Origin: Hyphomicrobiaceae bacterium
GTDB taxonomy: Bacteria > Pseudomonadota > Alphaproteobacteria > Rhizobiales > Hyphomicrobiaceae
NCBI GenBank assembly: GCA_022842785.1
Contig: JALHOW010000001.1
Coordinates: 372,001-436,000 of the forward strand
DNA length: 64,000 nt
Direction of reading: 5' to 3'
This document shows, one piece after another, positions 1 through 9,181 of this stretch. Every line of letters starts with the position of its first letter. The first letter of the stretch is position 1. Position numbers and translations under genes: made by a program. The notes under the pieces were generated by a model. That model was not told the DNA's origin. It ran no database searches and worked only from the letters and a program-made list of their open reading frames with translations.

Positions 1-300
1 ATCGCACTCGAGCAGGAAGGGCCGTTTGCCGAGCGTAACTTTTACGACATGGTCCATGACCACTTCGGTGCCGACATGCTCCGCCTGGGCGCGCATTTCC
101 TCCATCAGCCAGGGGCCCTGGATGACCTTGGCAAAGCCCGGATAGTTCTCGACGTCGGTCGTGATGGTGAGCTGCCCGCCGGGCTGATTGCCCTGAATAA
201 TCAGAGGCTTGATCATGGCGCGGGCGGCATAGATCGCGGCTGTGTAGCCGGCGGGGCCGGAGCCCAGAATGATCACTTTGGCGTGGCGGGGAGTTGTCAT
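1..300 (-). CDS. trxB: Thioredoxin reductase TrxB (N-terminal 100 residues, cut by window edge)
   Basis: This is the FAD/NADPH flavoenzyme that reduces thioredoxin in the cytoplasm. The visible part begins MTTPRHAKVIILGSGPAGYT, which holds the GxGxxG dinucleotide-binding loop at about residues 13-18. It is followed by the TrxB signatures GNQPGGQL and TTDVENYPGF. The start codon at 300 is the only ATG that keeps the full Rossmann strand. The CATC redox site and NADPH domain lie beyond the left edge. The upstream 234 bases hold no gene. Family assignment is firm. Confidence 0.95.
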   Translation of the reverse strand, partial: MTTPRHAKVIILGSGPAGYTAAIYAARAMIKPLIIQGNQPGGQLTITTDVENYPGFAKVIQGPWLMEEMRAQAEHVGTEVVMDHVVKVTLGKRPFLLECD

Positions 301-534
301 GAGATCGCCTTCCGGACGCTTCCGTCTCGTCTTTCAGCTATGCGTTAAACGCATATGGCCCGAATTAGCAAGCCCTTCAAGTCTCGGCAAGGCGCTTGCG
401 AACGGGAATCCGGCCGACGTGGTCAAAATCTGGATATGTGCGGACATTTGGACGCGCCTACAACCCGGAGCACGAGCCGTCTACGCCAGCATCAAGGCCG
501 TATCAGGGGATCGGGCAAGGGGCGGGCGCCTGGA

Positions 535-2127
535 CTACTGTCCCGCCGGCCGGTCTATGGACGTCCAGCGCAGGTCCAGGCCCTCGTTGAGTGGGCTGAA
601 GAGCAGGCCTGAGATCCCAGCCCGGAAAACACCGAACCGTACTGCCGTGCCGATCCACAGCTCCGCAGCGTCGGCCTCGATCAGCGTCGCCGCGGCCGTA
701 TAGTTGCGCCAGCGGGCAGCATGGTCCGTGCTCCTGCGCGCCTCGGCAACGAGTGCCTCGACGGCCTCATTGCAGTACCAGCTGTAGTTCGTCCGCCCGG
801 CCGCCTTGCAGCCGAAGCGAGCGCCGATCCACGGATCGGGGTCGGGCGGCAGGCGGGTCTCGGCCATGAAAAGCACGTCGAACATCTGCTTCTCGTCGTG
901 CGATCGGGCAAATATCGCTTCGGCCGGCTCCGCCACGATGCGGGATTTCACGCCGAGCTGGTCGAGGCCCTGCTTGAGCGTTGCGGCGGCCATTTCGGCG
1001 TGCACCTGCCCGGCGATAGCTCCGATCGTGATTTCAGGTAGTGGCTCCGGCACCTTATCGAGATACTGGCGTGCCAGCCCGAGGTCGAAGCGATAGCCGC
1101 GTGCCGGGTTCGAATCGCCCCAGATGAGATCGGGCAGCGGCGAACCATTGCGCACCATCGTTCCGCCCAGCAGACCCTTTGTCAGCCCTTCGTAATCGAA
1201 GGCGTGTGACAGGGTGCGGCGGAAGTCGATGTTGCTGGTTGGTGCGCGGCGATTGTGCAGGACGCCGCGCACGAGGCGAAGCGTCGGCTGCTCGACGACC
1301 TGGAAGCCGGGTGTGGTGCGCAGCAGCGTGAGCTGGTCGATGGCGAGATGCCCGAGAATGCCGCCGAGGTCGCCCTTGAGGAGCGAGGCGACGCGCTCGC
1401 CGGCATCTGCAACCGGATAGACTTCGAATTCGTCGATCGCGTTCGGCCCCCAGTCGGGGATGAAATGTTCGGCATTGCGTGAAGCAATGAAAGCGCCTTC
1501 GCGATCGCGCCTGAAAGGTACGTAGGAGCCCGAGCCAGCGCTATTGCGCTGCAGCCATTCCTGCCCCCAGTCGTTGTTCTTCTCGTTCGCTGCAACAAGT
1601 GCGCGATTGACGACCGCGAGTTCGGGCAGAAGTGTCGCGAAACCCTGCATGGGCTGGGTCAGATTGAAGACGACGGTCGTCTCGTTGACTGCACGCGCCC
1701 CGCCCGGGGCGATCACGCCCGCGAAGAGCGCATAGGGCCCCTGCTTGAGGGCGAGAAGCCGCTCCATCGAATAGGACACATCAGCCGCGCGGACGGGCGA
1801 GCCGTCGTGGAATTTCGCGTCCGGCCGCAGGTGGAACGTGTGCACCTGTCCGTCCGGCGACATCTCATGACGCGCCGCGAGCCAGAGCTGGAGGCGCGGT
1901 GGCGCGCCGGTCCACCGCAGCAGGCTGTCGTAGAAGTTCAGGCGTATGAGGTTCTGACCCGGATCGTCGATCGTATGAGGATCGAACGTGCCGTACGTCG
2001 TCGCCGTGCCGAGCACGAGGCGGCGCTTCCCCTCCGGCGAGGCATCTGCCGATGCGACGCACAGCATGAGGCCGACCAGGACAGTCAATATCCAGCCAGC
2101 TACTCCGGTTCTGCTGATCGCCCGCAT
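535..2127 (-). CDS. ABC transporter substrate-binding protein, family 5 (dipeptide/oligopeptide/nickel type)
   Basis: A periplasmic solute-binding protein of the DppA/OppA class, about 530 residues and so of normal family length. The chosen start gives a clean signal peptide, MRAISRTGVAGWILTVLVGL and on to an AxA-type cleavage near residue 29. An upstream ATG would place an arginine-rich stretch in front of it. Family features seen are the early segment TFDPHTIDDPGQNLIRLNFYDSLLRW, the motif FHLRPDAKFHDGSPVRAADV, and a C-terminal half with a repeat lobe. No permease or ATPase gene is beside it, so the substrate and partner permease are unknown. It reads towards trxB but is separated from it by 234 bases. 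Confidence 0.85.
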   Translation of the reverse strand: MRAISRTGVAGWILTVLVGLMLCVASADASPEGKRRLVLGTATTYGTFDPHTIDDPGQNLIRLNFYDSLLRWTGAPPRLQLWLAARHEMSPDGQVHTFHLRPDAKFHDGSPVRAADVSYSMERLLALKQGPYALFAGVIAPGGARAVNETTVVFNLTQPMQGFATLLPELAVVNRALVAANEKNNDWGQEWLQRNSAGSGSYVPFRRDREGAFIASRNAEHFIPDWGPNAIDEFEVYPVADAGERVASLLKGDLGGILGHLAIDQLTLLRTTPGFQVVEQPTLRLVRGVLHNRRAPTSNIDFRRTLSHAFDYEGLTKGLLGGTMVRNGSPLPDLIWGDSNPARGYRFDLGLARQYLDKVPEPLPEITIGAIAGQVHAEMAAATLKQGLDQLGVKSRIVAEPAEAIFARSHDEKQMFDVLFMAETRLPPDPDPWIGARFGCKAAGRTNYSWYCNEAVEALVAEARRSTDHAARWRNYTAAATLIEADAAELWIGTAVRFGVFRAGISGLLFSPLNEGLDLRWTSIDRPAGQ

Positions 2128-2260
2128 CTCGCAGCCCAAAAAACGATGCCACACACGCGATCTTGACGCCCTGCTGTGCATGGGTCAATGAGGCGCCAGC
2201 AAATTGGTGACCGACGCTGTGTGTGCGTGGCACAAACGCCATTCCTGCGGCTATTTTGGG

Positions 2261-2908
2261 ATGATGGCGTCGATGGCAGAGCTACTCTGGACAGGGCCGA
2301 GTGACGCAGCCGCGACGCTGCTTCTGGCGCACGGTGCGGGCGCGCCCATGGACAGCCCCTTCATGGTGCTCATCAGCGAGCTGCTGGCCACGCGCGGCGT
2401 GCGCGTCGCCCGCTTCGAATTCACCTACATGGCGGCGCGGCGCAGTGGCGGAAAGCGCAGACCACCTCCTAAGGCCGAAGCTCTCGACGGTGAGATGATT
2501 GCTGCTGCGCGTCAGGCCGCCGCGGGCGTATCGGGCAAGTTTGCCATCGGCGGTAAATCCATGGGCGGGCGCGTCGCGAGCCACGTTGCGGACCAATTGC
2601 ATCAATCGGGGGAAGTGGCGGGGCTCGTCTGTCTTGGTTATCCATTTCATCCGCCGAACACGCCCGAGCGCCTGCGTGTTGCGCACCTCGAAACACTCAG
2701 CTGTCCGACGCTCATCATTCAGGGCGAGCGCGATCCCTTCGGCACGCGCGCGGAAGTCGAGGCGCTCACACTGCCGCCCGCCATTCGCATCCACTGGGCA
2801 CATGATGGAGACCACGATCTCGGGCCGCGCGGCGGTTCAGGTACAACCCGGCGCGGGAACCTCGAAGCGGCAGCGGATGCCATCGCGGCGTTCTTGAAAA
2901 CTCTCTAG
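2261..2908 (+). CDS. Alpha/beta hydrolase, TEX30/KANL3-like (dienelactone-hydrolase superfamily)
   Basis: A cytoplasmic alpha/beta hydrolase of about 215 residues. It shows the oxyanion-loop LLLAHGAGAPMDSPFM, the nucleophile elbow GGKSMGGR (catalytic Ser), the acid loop IIQGERDPFG and a C-terminal His in HDGDHDL, so the triad is complete. This arrangement is that of the KANL3/TEX30-like bacterial family of unknown substrate. Three in-frame ATGs lie at 2261, 2264 and 2273; none has a strong ribosome site, so the exact start is uncertain. The gene stands alone between a minus-strand binding-protein gene and a palindromic repeat. Confidence 0.8.
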   Translation: MMASMAELLWTGPSDAAATLLLAHGAGAPMDSPFMVLISELLATRGVRVARFEFTYMAARRSGGKRRPPPKAEALDGEMIAAARQAAAGVSGKFAIGGKSMGGRVASHVADQLHQSGEVAGLVCLGYPFHPPNTPERLRVAHLETLSCPTLIIQGERDPFGTRAEVEALTLPPAIRIHWAHDGDHDLGPRGGSGTTRRGNLEAAADAIAAFLKTL

Positions 2909-2923
2909 CCGCGGACGCCTCGC

Positions 2924-3054
2924 GAATCCCCTCTCCCCGCACGCGGGGAGAGGGCTAGGGTGAGGGGCGGCGGCAAACACAAACGTCAGCATATGATGCC
3001 GCCCCTCATCCCGACCTTCTCCCCGTAAGAACGGGGAGAAGGGGAAGAACAGCG
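2924..3054. repeat. Dispersed double-hairpin intergenic repeat, copy 1
   Basis: About 130 bases with two hairpins: CTCTCCCCGC/GCGGGGAGAG at the left and CTTCTCCCCGT/ACGGGGAGAAG at the right. Between them lies an inner pair GAGGGGCGGC/GCCCCTC. A near-identical element lies at 43461-43592. It fills the space between two convergent genes, and its minus-strand and plus-strand sequences look alike, so it may also end transcripts from both sides. Confidence 0.85.
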
Positions 3055-3157
3055 CTCTACTGAAGCAGTTGTGACCTGTCCGCATGGCCGCCGTGGGCAT
3101 GGCACTACGATGGGGTTGCGGAGCACCTCTTCCCAGCGGCCCACGGCAAGAAAATAA

Positions 3158-4408
3158 TCAAGCCTTCACAGGCACCTCATCAGGCACGGGCAACTTCCTC
3201 GGGATCATCGAGACGAAGAGGAAGATGACGGCGGCTGCAACCGCGAGAATGCGGAAGAGCATGTCGAAACCCCAGGTGCCGTGCACGTAGGCGATCAGCG
3301 GCAGAGCAGCCGCAAGCGCGACGAAAGATACGACATAGCGCGCGCCGTATACCGATCCGCGCATCTCGGAGCGCGCCATGCGGCCGATCATGTAGTCGTT
3401 GATCGGGATCTGACCAAAAGCGCCGAGCATGAAGCCGAGTGCCACGGCAAGCGCCGTCCAGTCCGTCAGTCCCGGCATGAGCAGGAAGAAGACGACCTGC
3501 ATGGCCGCGACGAACATGAAGACGATCCGGGGGCCGAGCGTGTCGAGCAGGCGACCAACGACGAGCTGTGCGAGCGAGGCTATCGCGAACACGACGAAGG
3601 CGAGCCAACCGACGACCGTCGCCGAACCGGCAATGCCACCCATGCGCTCGTCGAGCACCTTCGGCAGCGCGAAGGTCGTCGACTGGAAGATGATGCTCGA
3701 GATCGCGCTCACGACGAAGATCACGATGGTGAGACGCAGCAGAATCTGGCGGAGCTGAAGATCGGGCGCGGCCGTGCTGGCTGAGGTGGGCTTCGCCCCG
3801 TTGGCGCTGGCGGCTGCGCGTTTTGCTGCCTTTTCGGCTTGTTCGGCAGCCATTTCGGGACGCGAGAAGATGAAGTAGGCGATGCCGATCGCTATCGAGA
3901 TAAGCCCCGGCAGGACGAAGGCCGCGCGCCAGCCGCCATTGTCGATGAGGAAGCCGGTGATGAGTGCGGCGCTTCCGACGCCGAGATTGCCCCACACACC
4001 GTTGATGGCAATGGCCTGACCGGTGCCCGATGCCTTGGCGCTTTCAACAACCATCGCGAGGCCGACAGGGTGGTAGATGGCTGCCAGCACGCCGACGAAA
4101 AAGAGGAGCAGCATGATCTGGAAGGGCGTGCTCGCGACGGCGGTGAAGATCGAGGCGAGGCCGATACCGACAAAGAACACCGACATCATGCCGTAGCGGC
4201 TCCAGCGATCCGACAGCCAGCCGGCGGGAAGCGAGAAGAGGCCGAAGGCGACGAAGCCCGGTGTCGCGTAAGGAACGAGCTCGGCATAGCTCATGCCCCA
4301 TTCGCGCGTGAGGGCGAGCGCCGCGACCGTTGCGAAGATCAGCGTGAATAGGTGGTCCAGGAAGTGGCCGATATTCAGGAACAGAAAGTGTATGCGCGCG
4401 CGCGTCAT
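3158..4408 (-). CDS. MFS transporter, 12 transmembrane segments
   Basis: An inner-membrane major facilitator of 416 residues. Two six-helix halves are separated by a charged, alanine-rich cytoplasmic loop (EMAAEQAEKAAKRAAASANG). The conserved loop after helix 2 reads GWLSDRWSRYG, the family A-motif. The start at 4408 follows GGGAGG with nine bases of spacing; a longer upstream reading adds 24 residues that do not look like membrane protein. It has the overall look of the fosmidomycin-resistance-like or generic drug/metabolite MFS groups, but the substrate cannot be read from sequence. No neighbour is co-oriented closely. Confidence 0.85.
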   Translation of the reverse strand: MTRARIHFLFLNIGHFLDHLFTLIFATVAALALTREWGMSYAELVPYATPGFVAFGLFSLPAGWLSDRWSRYGMMSVFFVGIGLASIFTAVASTPFQIMLLLFFVGVLAAIYHPVGLAMVVESAKASGTGQAIAINGVWGNLGVGSAALITGFLIDNGGWRAAFVLPGLISIAIGIAYFIFSRPEMAAEQAEKAAKRAAASANGAKPTSASTAAPDLQLRQILLRLTIVIFVVSAISSIIFQSTTFALPKVLDERMGGIAGSATVVGWLAFVVFAIASLAQLVVGRLLDTLGPRIVFMFVAAMQVVFFLLMPGLTDWTALAVALGFMLGAFGQIPINDYMIGRMARSEMRGSVYGARYVVSFVALAAALPLIAYVHGTWGFDMLFRILAVAAAVIFLFVSMIPRKLPVPDEVPVKA

Positions 4409-4536
4409 GTTGGGGGCCCCTCCCGGCGCAATGCTTATTGTATTTGGCGGGAGACTAGCAGGGCGGGTGTGGGAGGTCACTTGGTCTAGGATGCGGGGCT
4501 GGTGAGCGATTGAATGATGGCGAGCGGTGCATCCTG

Positions 4537-4956
4537 CTACGCGGCCTGTCGGTGTCTCGTGAGACTGTCGCGCTGGTGCCCGCGGATGAGGTAGCCGATG
4601 ATAACCGCGATCGAGCCCGGCGCGGTGAGCAATGCGGCGTCTCTATAGTGCACGCGCCAAAGTTCGGGTGGGGCGCCCCGTGTCAAAATCTGGCACAGGA
4701 CGAGCAAGGCGCCCGTCGCCAACAATAGAAACAGGAGGCGAGCACTGATCCCCACGGTGCAGCGAGACGAGAAGTACTCCAGCGCCGCGATCAGGAACGT
4801 CAGCAGATATCCGCACAGCACACCGACGAGTATTGCCCACGCCACCCCGACAAAGAGGGTTTGAACCGCCGTCCACAGCGCCAGCATGGCGAGGAGGAAC
4901 AACATCTCCCTCAACGTTTCAATTCTTTCCCCGGGCTGGGGAGAGCCAAAACCCAT
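4537..4956 (-). CDS. Small polytopic membrane protein, unknown function
   Basis: About 139 residues with four predicted membrane segments: LFLLAMLALWTAVQTLFVGV, AWAILVGVLCGYLLTFLIAAL, LLFLLLATGALLVLCQIL and APGSIAVIIGYLI. The start at 4956 is preceded by GGAG; longer readings start at 4995 (ATG) or 5031 (TTG) without a ribosome site. The C-terminus is basic (RGHQRDSLTRHRQ), suggesting it faces the cytoplasm. I do not recognise a family. It lies upstream of the MFS gene on the same strand but about 130 bases away. Confidence 0.6.
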   Translation of the reverse strand: MGFGSPQPGERIETLREMLFLLAMLALWTAVQTLFVGVAWAILVGVLCGYLLTFLIAALEYFSSRCTVGISARLLFLLLATGALLVLCQILTRGAPPELWRVHYRDAALLTAPGSIAVIIGYLIRGHQRDSLTRHRQAA

Positions 4957-5121
4957 GATCGGAGCTCCGAAGTTGAGGCCTTTGCGAGTGTACATCGGCG
5001 GCAGCCAAATTTGATAATTGGCCCGTAACAAGGTTATGGCTGGCGGGATCGCAGCCCTGTATCGGCTGACAGTAGTGGGGACGGTCGGCTAGGCTGTTGC
5101 CATCGCAAGAGATCGGATCCG

Positions 5122-6213
5122 ATGAGCCGTCGGGATATCTATTACTGGAAATGTGATCGGCCTGCCGCCTTCCACGGGACTGCACTTCGTGGCAGCGGGG
5201 ATGTCGATCTCGCCGCGCCGCTCGCTGGCGCCTTGCGGGCGTACTTCGGGACCGCGCAGGTTGTGGTTCGTCCGGGCTCGGGGCAGGGCAATCACGTGAC
5301 TTTCGAGGCCGACATCGACGGCCGCGCGATGTTCATACGGGTCGAGAACGGTCCTGAGCAGGACGGGCATCTGGCGATCGAATCGAAGGTTGTCGGATTG
5401 GTGCGCGAAACCGGCGTGCCGGTCCCGACCGTCTACGGGTGCGATGCGTCGCGTCGGCACGCGCCATTTGCGTGGCAGGCGCTCGAGCGCATCGAAGCGA
5501 GCGATCTCAATCATTGGTACAAGGCGGGGGGACTCAACGAGGCGCGCATCGCATTCGCACTCGGCGGTGCCGTCGCACGCTGGCAGTCGCTGACGTTCCA
5601 GGGCTTCGGTACGTTTCACGCCACGGCCCAAACCATGGAAGGTGTGACCCTCGTCGGGCACCATGCCAGCTACCGGGACTACTTCCACACGCAGCTTGCG
5701 CGGCATCTAACATTCCTGTTCGAGCGCGGCTTCCTATCTGACAGCGAGAAGGCTGCGATCGAGCGACAGGTTGCACGCCACGATGACCTGCTGCGGCACG
5801 CGGAAGGGTGCTTCGTGCACAAGGATCTGGCCTTGTGGAATGTGCTTGGGACGCCCGACCGCGTCGCGGCAATCATTGATTTCGACGATGCGATCAGCGG
5901 CGACGCGATGGACGATCTTTCGCTGTTGGCCTGCTTCCATGGCGCCGATTTTCTCAGCGCTGCAATCGATGGCTACCGAAGCGTCCGGCCGCTTCCGGTC
6001 GAGTACGAGGCACGTTTCTGGCTGCACCTCTTGCGCAACATGATCGTCAAGGCCGTCATCCGCGTGGGTGCTGGATATTTCGACCGCGACGACGGTTTCT
6101 TCCTGATCTCCGCCGGTGGCACCGGGGGATCGCTGAAGGAGACGACGCGCGCGCGACTGGCGCTCGCCGTCTCGGCGCTCGAAGAGGGCTCGCCTATCAG
6201 CCGACTCGGATGA
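5122..6213 (+). CDS. Aminoglycoside-phosphotransferase-fold kinase (APH/choline-kinase family)
   Basis: A 363-residue protein of the APH superfamily, which transfers phosphate from ATP to small hydroxyl or amino substrates. The catalytic loop is VHKDLALWNVLG (His and Asp at about 233 and 235, Asn at 240), and the metal-binding Asp follows in IIDFDDAISGD at about 253. The N-lobe has the expected FEADIDGRAMFIRVENG strand pair. The family is broad, and many members act on metabolites rather than antibiotics, so resistance should not be assumed. It ends 13 bases before the convergent LysR gene. Confidence 0.8.
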   Translation: MSRRDIYYWKCDRPAAFHGTALRGSGDVDLAAPLAGALRAYFGTAQVVVRPGSGQGNHVTFEADIDGRAMFIRVENGPEQDGHLAIESKVVGLVRETGVPVPTVYGCDASRRHAPFAWQALERIEASDLNHWYKAGGLNEARIAFALGGAVARWQSLTFQGFGTFHATAQTMEGVTLVGHHASYRDYFHTQLARHLTFLFERGFLSDSEKAAIERQVARHDDLLRHAEGCFVHKDLALWNVLGTPDRVAAIIDFDDAISGDAMDDLSLLACFHGADFLSAAIDGYRSVRPLPVEYEARFWLHLLRNMIVKAVIRVGAGYFDRDDGFFLISAGGTGGSLKETTRARLALAVSALEEGSPISRLG

Positions 6214-6226
6214 GTTTCGCGAAACC

Positions 6227-7132
6227 CTAGAGAGCTTTCAGCCTAGCCCGCAGGCGATCCGCCGCAAAATCCAGGAATACGCGCATTTTGGATGGCAGGG
6301 CGCCGCGTTCGGCGTGGACCAGATGCACAGGACGCGGCTCGATCTCGTGCTTCGCGAGAATGATCCGCAGCAGGCCCTCACGTGCCGGGCCGGCGCATTG
6401 GTAGTGCATGACGCGCGTGATCCCAACGGCTTGGATTGCAGCCCAAACGGCCGCCTCGGCGGTCGTCACCGCCAAGCGGGCGCGGATCGGTACTTCCAGC
6501 GTGCGCTTGTCGTCCTTCGCTCGAAACGACCAGGCGGAGACCGGCGCAATAGACTCGAAACTCACACACGGCATGTCAGTGAGGCGCTCCGGTGACTTCG
6601 GCTCTCCATGCTCGGCGAGCAGCTTCGGGCTCGCGCACACGACCGTGCGCATCGATCCGACGTTGGAGGCCACCATGGAGCTATCGCGCAGCGCGCCGAT
6701 GCGCACGGCCATGTCCACATGATCGTCGACGAGGTGGAGGTTCTTGTCCGAGAGCATCAGCCGAATGTCGATCTCGGGGTAGGCGGCCAGGAACTCCGCG
6801 ACGATCGGGAGAATGTGCAGGCGGCCAAACATGATCGGGGCGGTCAGGATCAACTCCCCGCGGGGGGCATGGAACTCGCCGGCCGCCAGACGCTCCATCT
6901 CGTCGATGTCATCGAGAATGCGGCGGGCCGAAGCGACGTAGCTCGCGCCTATGTCGGTCAATGCCACCTTCCGGGTCGTGCGGACGAGCAATCTGGTTCC
7001 GAGGTAGCGCTCGAGTTCGTTGACCTTGCGGCTGACGGTAGCGAGCGGCATGCCGAGATCCCGGCTCGCCGCCGAGAAGCTTCCGCGGTCGACCACCCGC
7101 AAGAGAACTGTCATCGCATCGAGGCGGTCCAT
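6227..7132 (-). CDS. LysR-family transcriptional regulator
   Basis: A 301-residue regulator with the LysR winged helix-turn-helix at residues 1-60 (FSAASRDLGMPLATVSRKVNELERYLG) and a periplasmic-binding-type effector domain behind it. The 'MDRLDAMTVLLRVVDRGSFSAA' type of N-terminus (given here in two parts of the same helix) is that of the DmlR/AaeR-like branch. It is divergent from the flavin-binding protein gene at 7251, with two palindromes in the 118 bases between, so it probably controls that gene and itself. Confidence 0.92.
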   Translation of the reverse strand: MDRLDAMTVLLRVVDRGSFSAASRDLGMPLATVSRKVNELERYLGTRLLVRTTRKVALTDIGASYVASARRILDDIDEMERLAAGEFHAPRGELILTAPIMFGRLHILPIVAEFLAAYPEIDIRLMLSDKNLHLVDDHVDMAVRIGALRDSSMVASNVGSMRTVVCASPKLLAEHGEPKSPERLTDMPCVSFESIAPVSAWSFRAKDDKRTLEVPIRARLAVTTAEAAVWAAIQAVGITRVMHYQCAGPAREGLLRIILAKHEIEPRPVHLVHAERGALPSKMRVFLDFAADRLRARLKAL

Positions 7133-7148
7133 TACTATTCCGAATTAT

Positions 7149-7180
7149 GAGAATATTTCTCCCGATGATAACCCATTATC
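7149..7180. promoter_or_regulatory. Two palindromes in a divergent LysR promoter region
   Basis: GAGAA-TAT-TTCTC at 7149-7161 and GATAA-CCCA-TTATC at 7167-7180 are both perfect inverted repeats, side by side, in the only gap shared by the LysR gene (minus) and the plus-strand oxidase-like gene. LysR proteins usually bind two adjacent dyads of this size. The position fits an autoregulatory operator; binding itself is inferred. Confidence 0.55.
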
Positions 7181-7250
7181 CAGATGAGTGAAATGGACTA
7201 AATCCAGCAGCAAGAGAGCGGATTACTCGGCTGAGCGAAGGAGTACAGCC

Positions 7251-7880
7251 ATGCCGTATGGCTTCCTCGATATTGCCATCACACCCAGCGTGCGGAGCGC
7301 GCAAGCCAAGATGGGGGCCGATCACCTCTGGCAGGACTTCAAAGGCAACCGTGAATTCGATCGCTTCAGGGAGAACGAAGCCGCATTCATCGCCGAGCGC
7401 GACAGCTTTTATATGGCGACGGTCTCCGAGACAGGATGGCCCTATGTGCAACACCGGGGCGGCCCGCCGGGATTCCTCAAGCTGGTCGACGACCGAACCC
7501 TCGCCTTCGCGGACTACCGCGGTAATCGCCAGTACATCAGCACCGGCAACCTCGCGGCGAATGATCGGGTCTCCCTGTTTCTCATGGACTACCCGCGTCG
7601 TGCCCGACTGAAGATCTATGCGCGGGCGGAGATCCTCGCGCTCGACGACGTGCCGGATCTCACCGCCCTCGTCACCGTACCGGAGTACCGAGCCAAGCTC
7701 GAACGCGTCTTCCGCCTACGCCTCGAAGCATTCGATTGGAACTGCTCGCAGCATATAACGCCACGCCTCAGCGAGCGCGAAATCAGCGAGGCGATACTGC
7801 CGGTTCGTGACCGTCTGGCGCAACTCGAAGCGGAGAACGCCGAGCTGCGTGCGCGTCTTGCGGCGAATGGCGTCGAGTGA
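7251..7880 (+). CDS. Pyridoxamine 5'-phosphate oxidase-like flavin-binding protein
   Basis: About 209 residues with a split-barrel FMN-binding fold of the PNPOx-like class. Recognisable parts are FYMATVSETGWPYVQHRGGPPGFLKLVDD and DYRGNRQYISTGNLAANDRVSLFLMDYP, typical of the general stress/FMN-binding subfamily rather than of true PdxH. A C-terminal coiled coil (RDRLAQLEAENAELRARLAA) is present. The start at 7251 has AAGGAG ten bases upstream. It is divergent from, and probably controlled by, the LysR gene at 7132. Confidence 0.82.
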   Translation: MPYGFLDIAITPSVRSAQAKMGADHLWQDFKGNREFDRFRENEAAFIAERDSFYMATVSETGWPYVQHRGGPPGFLKLVDDRTLAFADYRGNRQYISTGNLAANDRVSLFLMDYPRRARLKIYARAEILALDDVPDLTALVTVPEYRAKLERVFRLRLEAFDWNCSQHITPRLSEREISEAILPVRDRLAQLEAENAELRARLAANGVE

Positions 7881-7953
7881 TCGCCATGAGCGGTGACGCC
7901 GCAACGAAAATCCGTGGTATGTTGATAGAGCGACAGGAGGCGGGAGGCACCAT

Positions 7954-8172
7954 ATGCTGCCCAAAACCCCACCAGGCGACTCCATGTTGGCCCTCACCAA
8001 TGCGGTGATTTATTTCGGCTCCATCATCGCATTCGGCGCCACTGCCAGAGCCATTTGCCGGCGGCTCATGAGACGCTACGGCGTCGACTTGTCGGATGTT
8101 CACGAGCAGGCTGGACCCAACCGAGGCGAACGCGACGTGTTCCTCCTCGGGGCTTGGCGAAAAGAGAAGTGA
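7954..8172 (+). CDS. Small single-span membrane protein, unknown function
   Basis: A 72-residue protein with one membrane segment (LTNAVIYFGSIIAFGATARAI) and a basic segment after it (CRRLMRRYG). The start at 7954 has a strong ribosome site, AGGAGG followed by GGGAGG, which argues for a real gene. It lies 73 bases after the PNPOx-like gene and may be cotranscribed with it. No family recognised. Confidence 0.5.
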   Translation: MLPKTPPGDSMLALTNAVIYFGSIIAFGATARAICRRLMRRYGVDLSDVHEQAGPNRGERDVFLLGAWRKEK

Positions 8173-8223
8173 CGGGCGCCTTGGGGCCGGAGGGGACTAA
8201 GCGAGGCGAGCCAGCTCGCCCGT

Positions 8224-9129
8224 TCACTTCTTGCCGGAGAACCGCGTTCGTCGGTCAAGCAAGTCGATCAAGGTGCGTGCAGTGGTATTGAGATGCCCCT
8301 TGCGGCGATGGATGAGCGCGATAGGGATTGAAGTTCGGATAGCGGGGGCATTGATCCGCGCAAGATATCCGAGCCGCAGTTCATCGCCCACGCTGCTCTC
8401 CGGGACCATCGCGATGCCAAATCCGGCCTCAACGAGGCGCTTCTGGGCAGTCAAGCTGTCGATGAGGGTGATCTTGGCATCTTCGAGTCCGGCAACCGCG
8501 AGGCGGCGAACCAACACATGGCCGAACGATTCCCGGCCCCGCGTCGCCGGGAATCCGATCCAGCGCTCATTCTCCAGAGCGGTCTTTCCAACGCGCTTGT
8601 TTGCGAGGCGATGATCTGGGGCGCAGACCACGAGCATGTTCTCCCCGCCAACGATGCGCATGGCAATCTCGGGCCGCGTGTCTGCGAAGTATCGCAAGCC
8701 GAGCGTGACCTCCCCGCGCCGTACGAGGGCGCTGACCTCCTGACTGGATGCAGTGCGAATATCGAGCGCCGAGGATTTGGAGCGGCGCGAGAATTTCCGC
8801 AGGACGTGAACGATTTGCGTATCGGCGAGGGTGCCAACGAGGGCCAGTGAGACCTCCCCGGCTTCTTTGATGACGGTCGAGCGCACGGCTTCGCGCCCGT
8901 CTTTAATGGCGGCGAGTGCGGCTTCCGCGAATGGCAAGAACGCCCGTCCGGCCTCGGTCAGGCGCACGCCACCGCGTACTCTTTCCAGCAAGGACGCGCC
9001 AAGCTCCTGCTCGATGAGACCAATCCGGTGGCTGATTGCCGGCTGCGAACGGTGCAATTGCCCAGCGGCGCGGGTGAAGCCACCGAGCTGAGCGATCGAC
9101 AGAAACGTACGAACGACTTCGATATCCAT
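8224..9129 (-). CDS. LysR-family transcriptional regulator
   Basis: A 301-residue LysR protein; the helix-turn-helix reads FTRAAGQLHRSQPAISHRIG at about residues 18-37. The effector domain contains the usual GEVTLGLRYF and GFGIAMVPES segments. It diverges from the isocitrate-lyase-family gene at 9240 with a dyad between them, so it is the likely regulator of that gene. A second, unrelated LysR gene lies 1.1 kb upstream in the window. Confidence 0.92.
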   Translation of the reverse strand: MDIEVVRTFLSIAQLGGFTRAAGQLHRSQPAISHRIGLIEQELGASLLERVRGGVRLTEAGRAFLPFAEAALAAIKDGREAVRSTVIKEAGEVSLALVGTLADTQIVHVLRKFSRRSKSSALDIRTASSQEVSALVRRGEVTLGLRYFADTRPEIAMRIVGGENMLVVCAPDHRLANKRVGKTALENERWIGFPATRGRESFGHVLVRRLAVAGLEDAKITLIDSLTAQKRLVEAGFGIAMVPESSVGDELRLGYLARINAPAIRTSIPIALIHRRKGHLNTTARTLIDLLDRRTRFSGKK

Positions 9130-9166
9130 GACGATCCGAAAAGCTGATCTCAGTCATAGAAAGTAT

Positions 9167-9181
9167 GCATTAGACAAATGC
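9167..9181. promoter_or_regulatory. Candidate LysR operator (GCATT-N5-AATGC)
   Basis: A perfect dyad, GCATT-AGACA-AATGC, lies between the divergent LysR gene (start 9129) and the ICL/PEPM-family gene (start 9240). It has the 15-base T-N11-A geometry of classic LysR boxes. Function is inferred from position and shape. Confidence 0.5.

Noticed and set aside
1100-1120. GGGTTCGAATC, the T-arm look of a tRNA
   Set aside because: It lies inside the substrate-binding protein gene in a well-fitting reading frame, and no cloverleaf partner arms are around it.
2924-3054. CRISPR-like or phage attachment meaning of the GC-rich repeats
   Set aside because: No regular spacing, no cas or integrase genes; the elements are single double-hairpin units between convergent genes.
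5122-6213. Aminoglycoside resistance gene
   Set aside because: Only the broad APH kinase motifs are visible; nothing shows an aminoglycoside site, and such chromosomal kinases usually act on metabolites.
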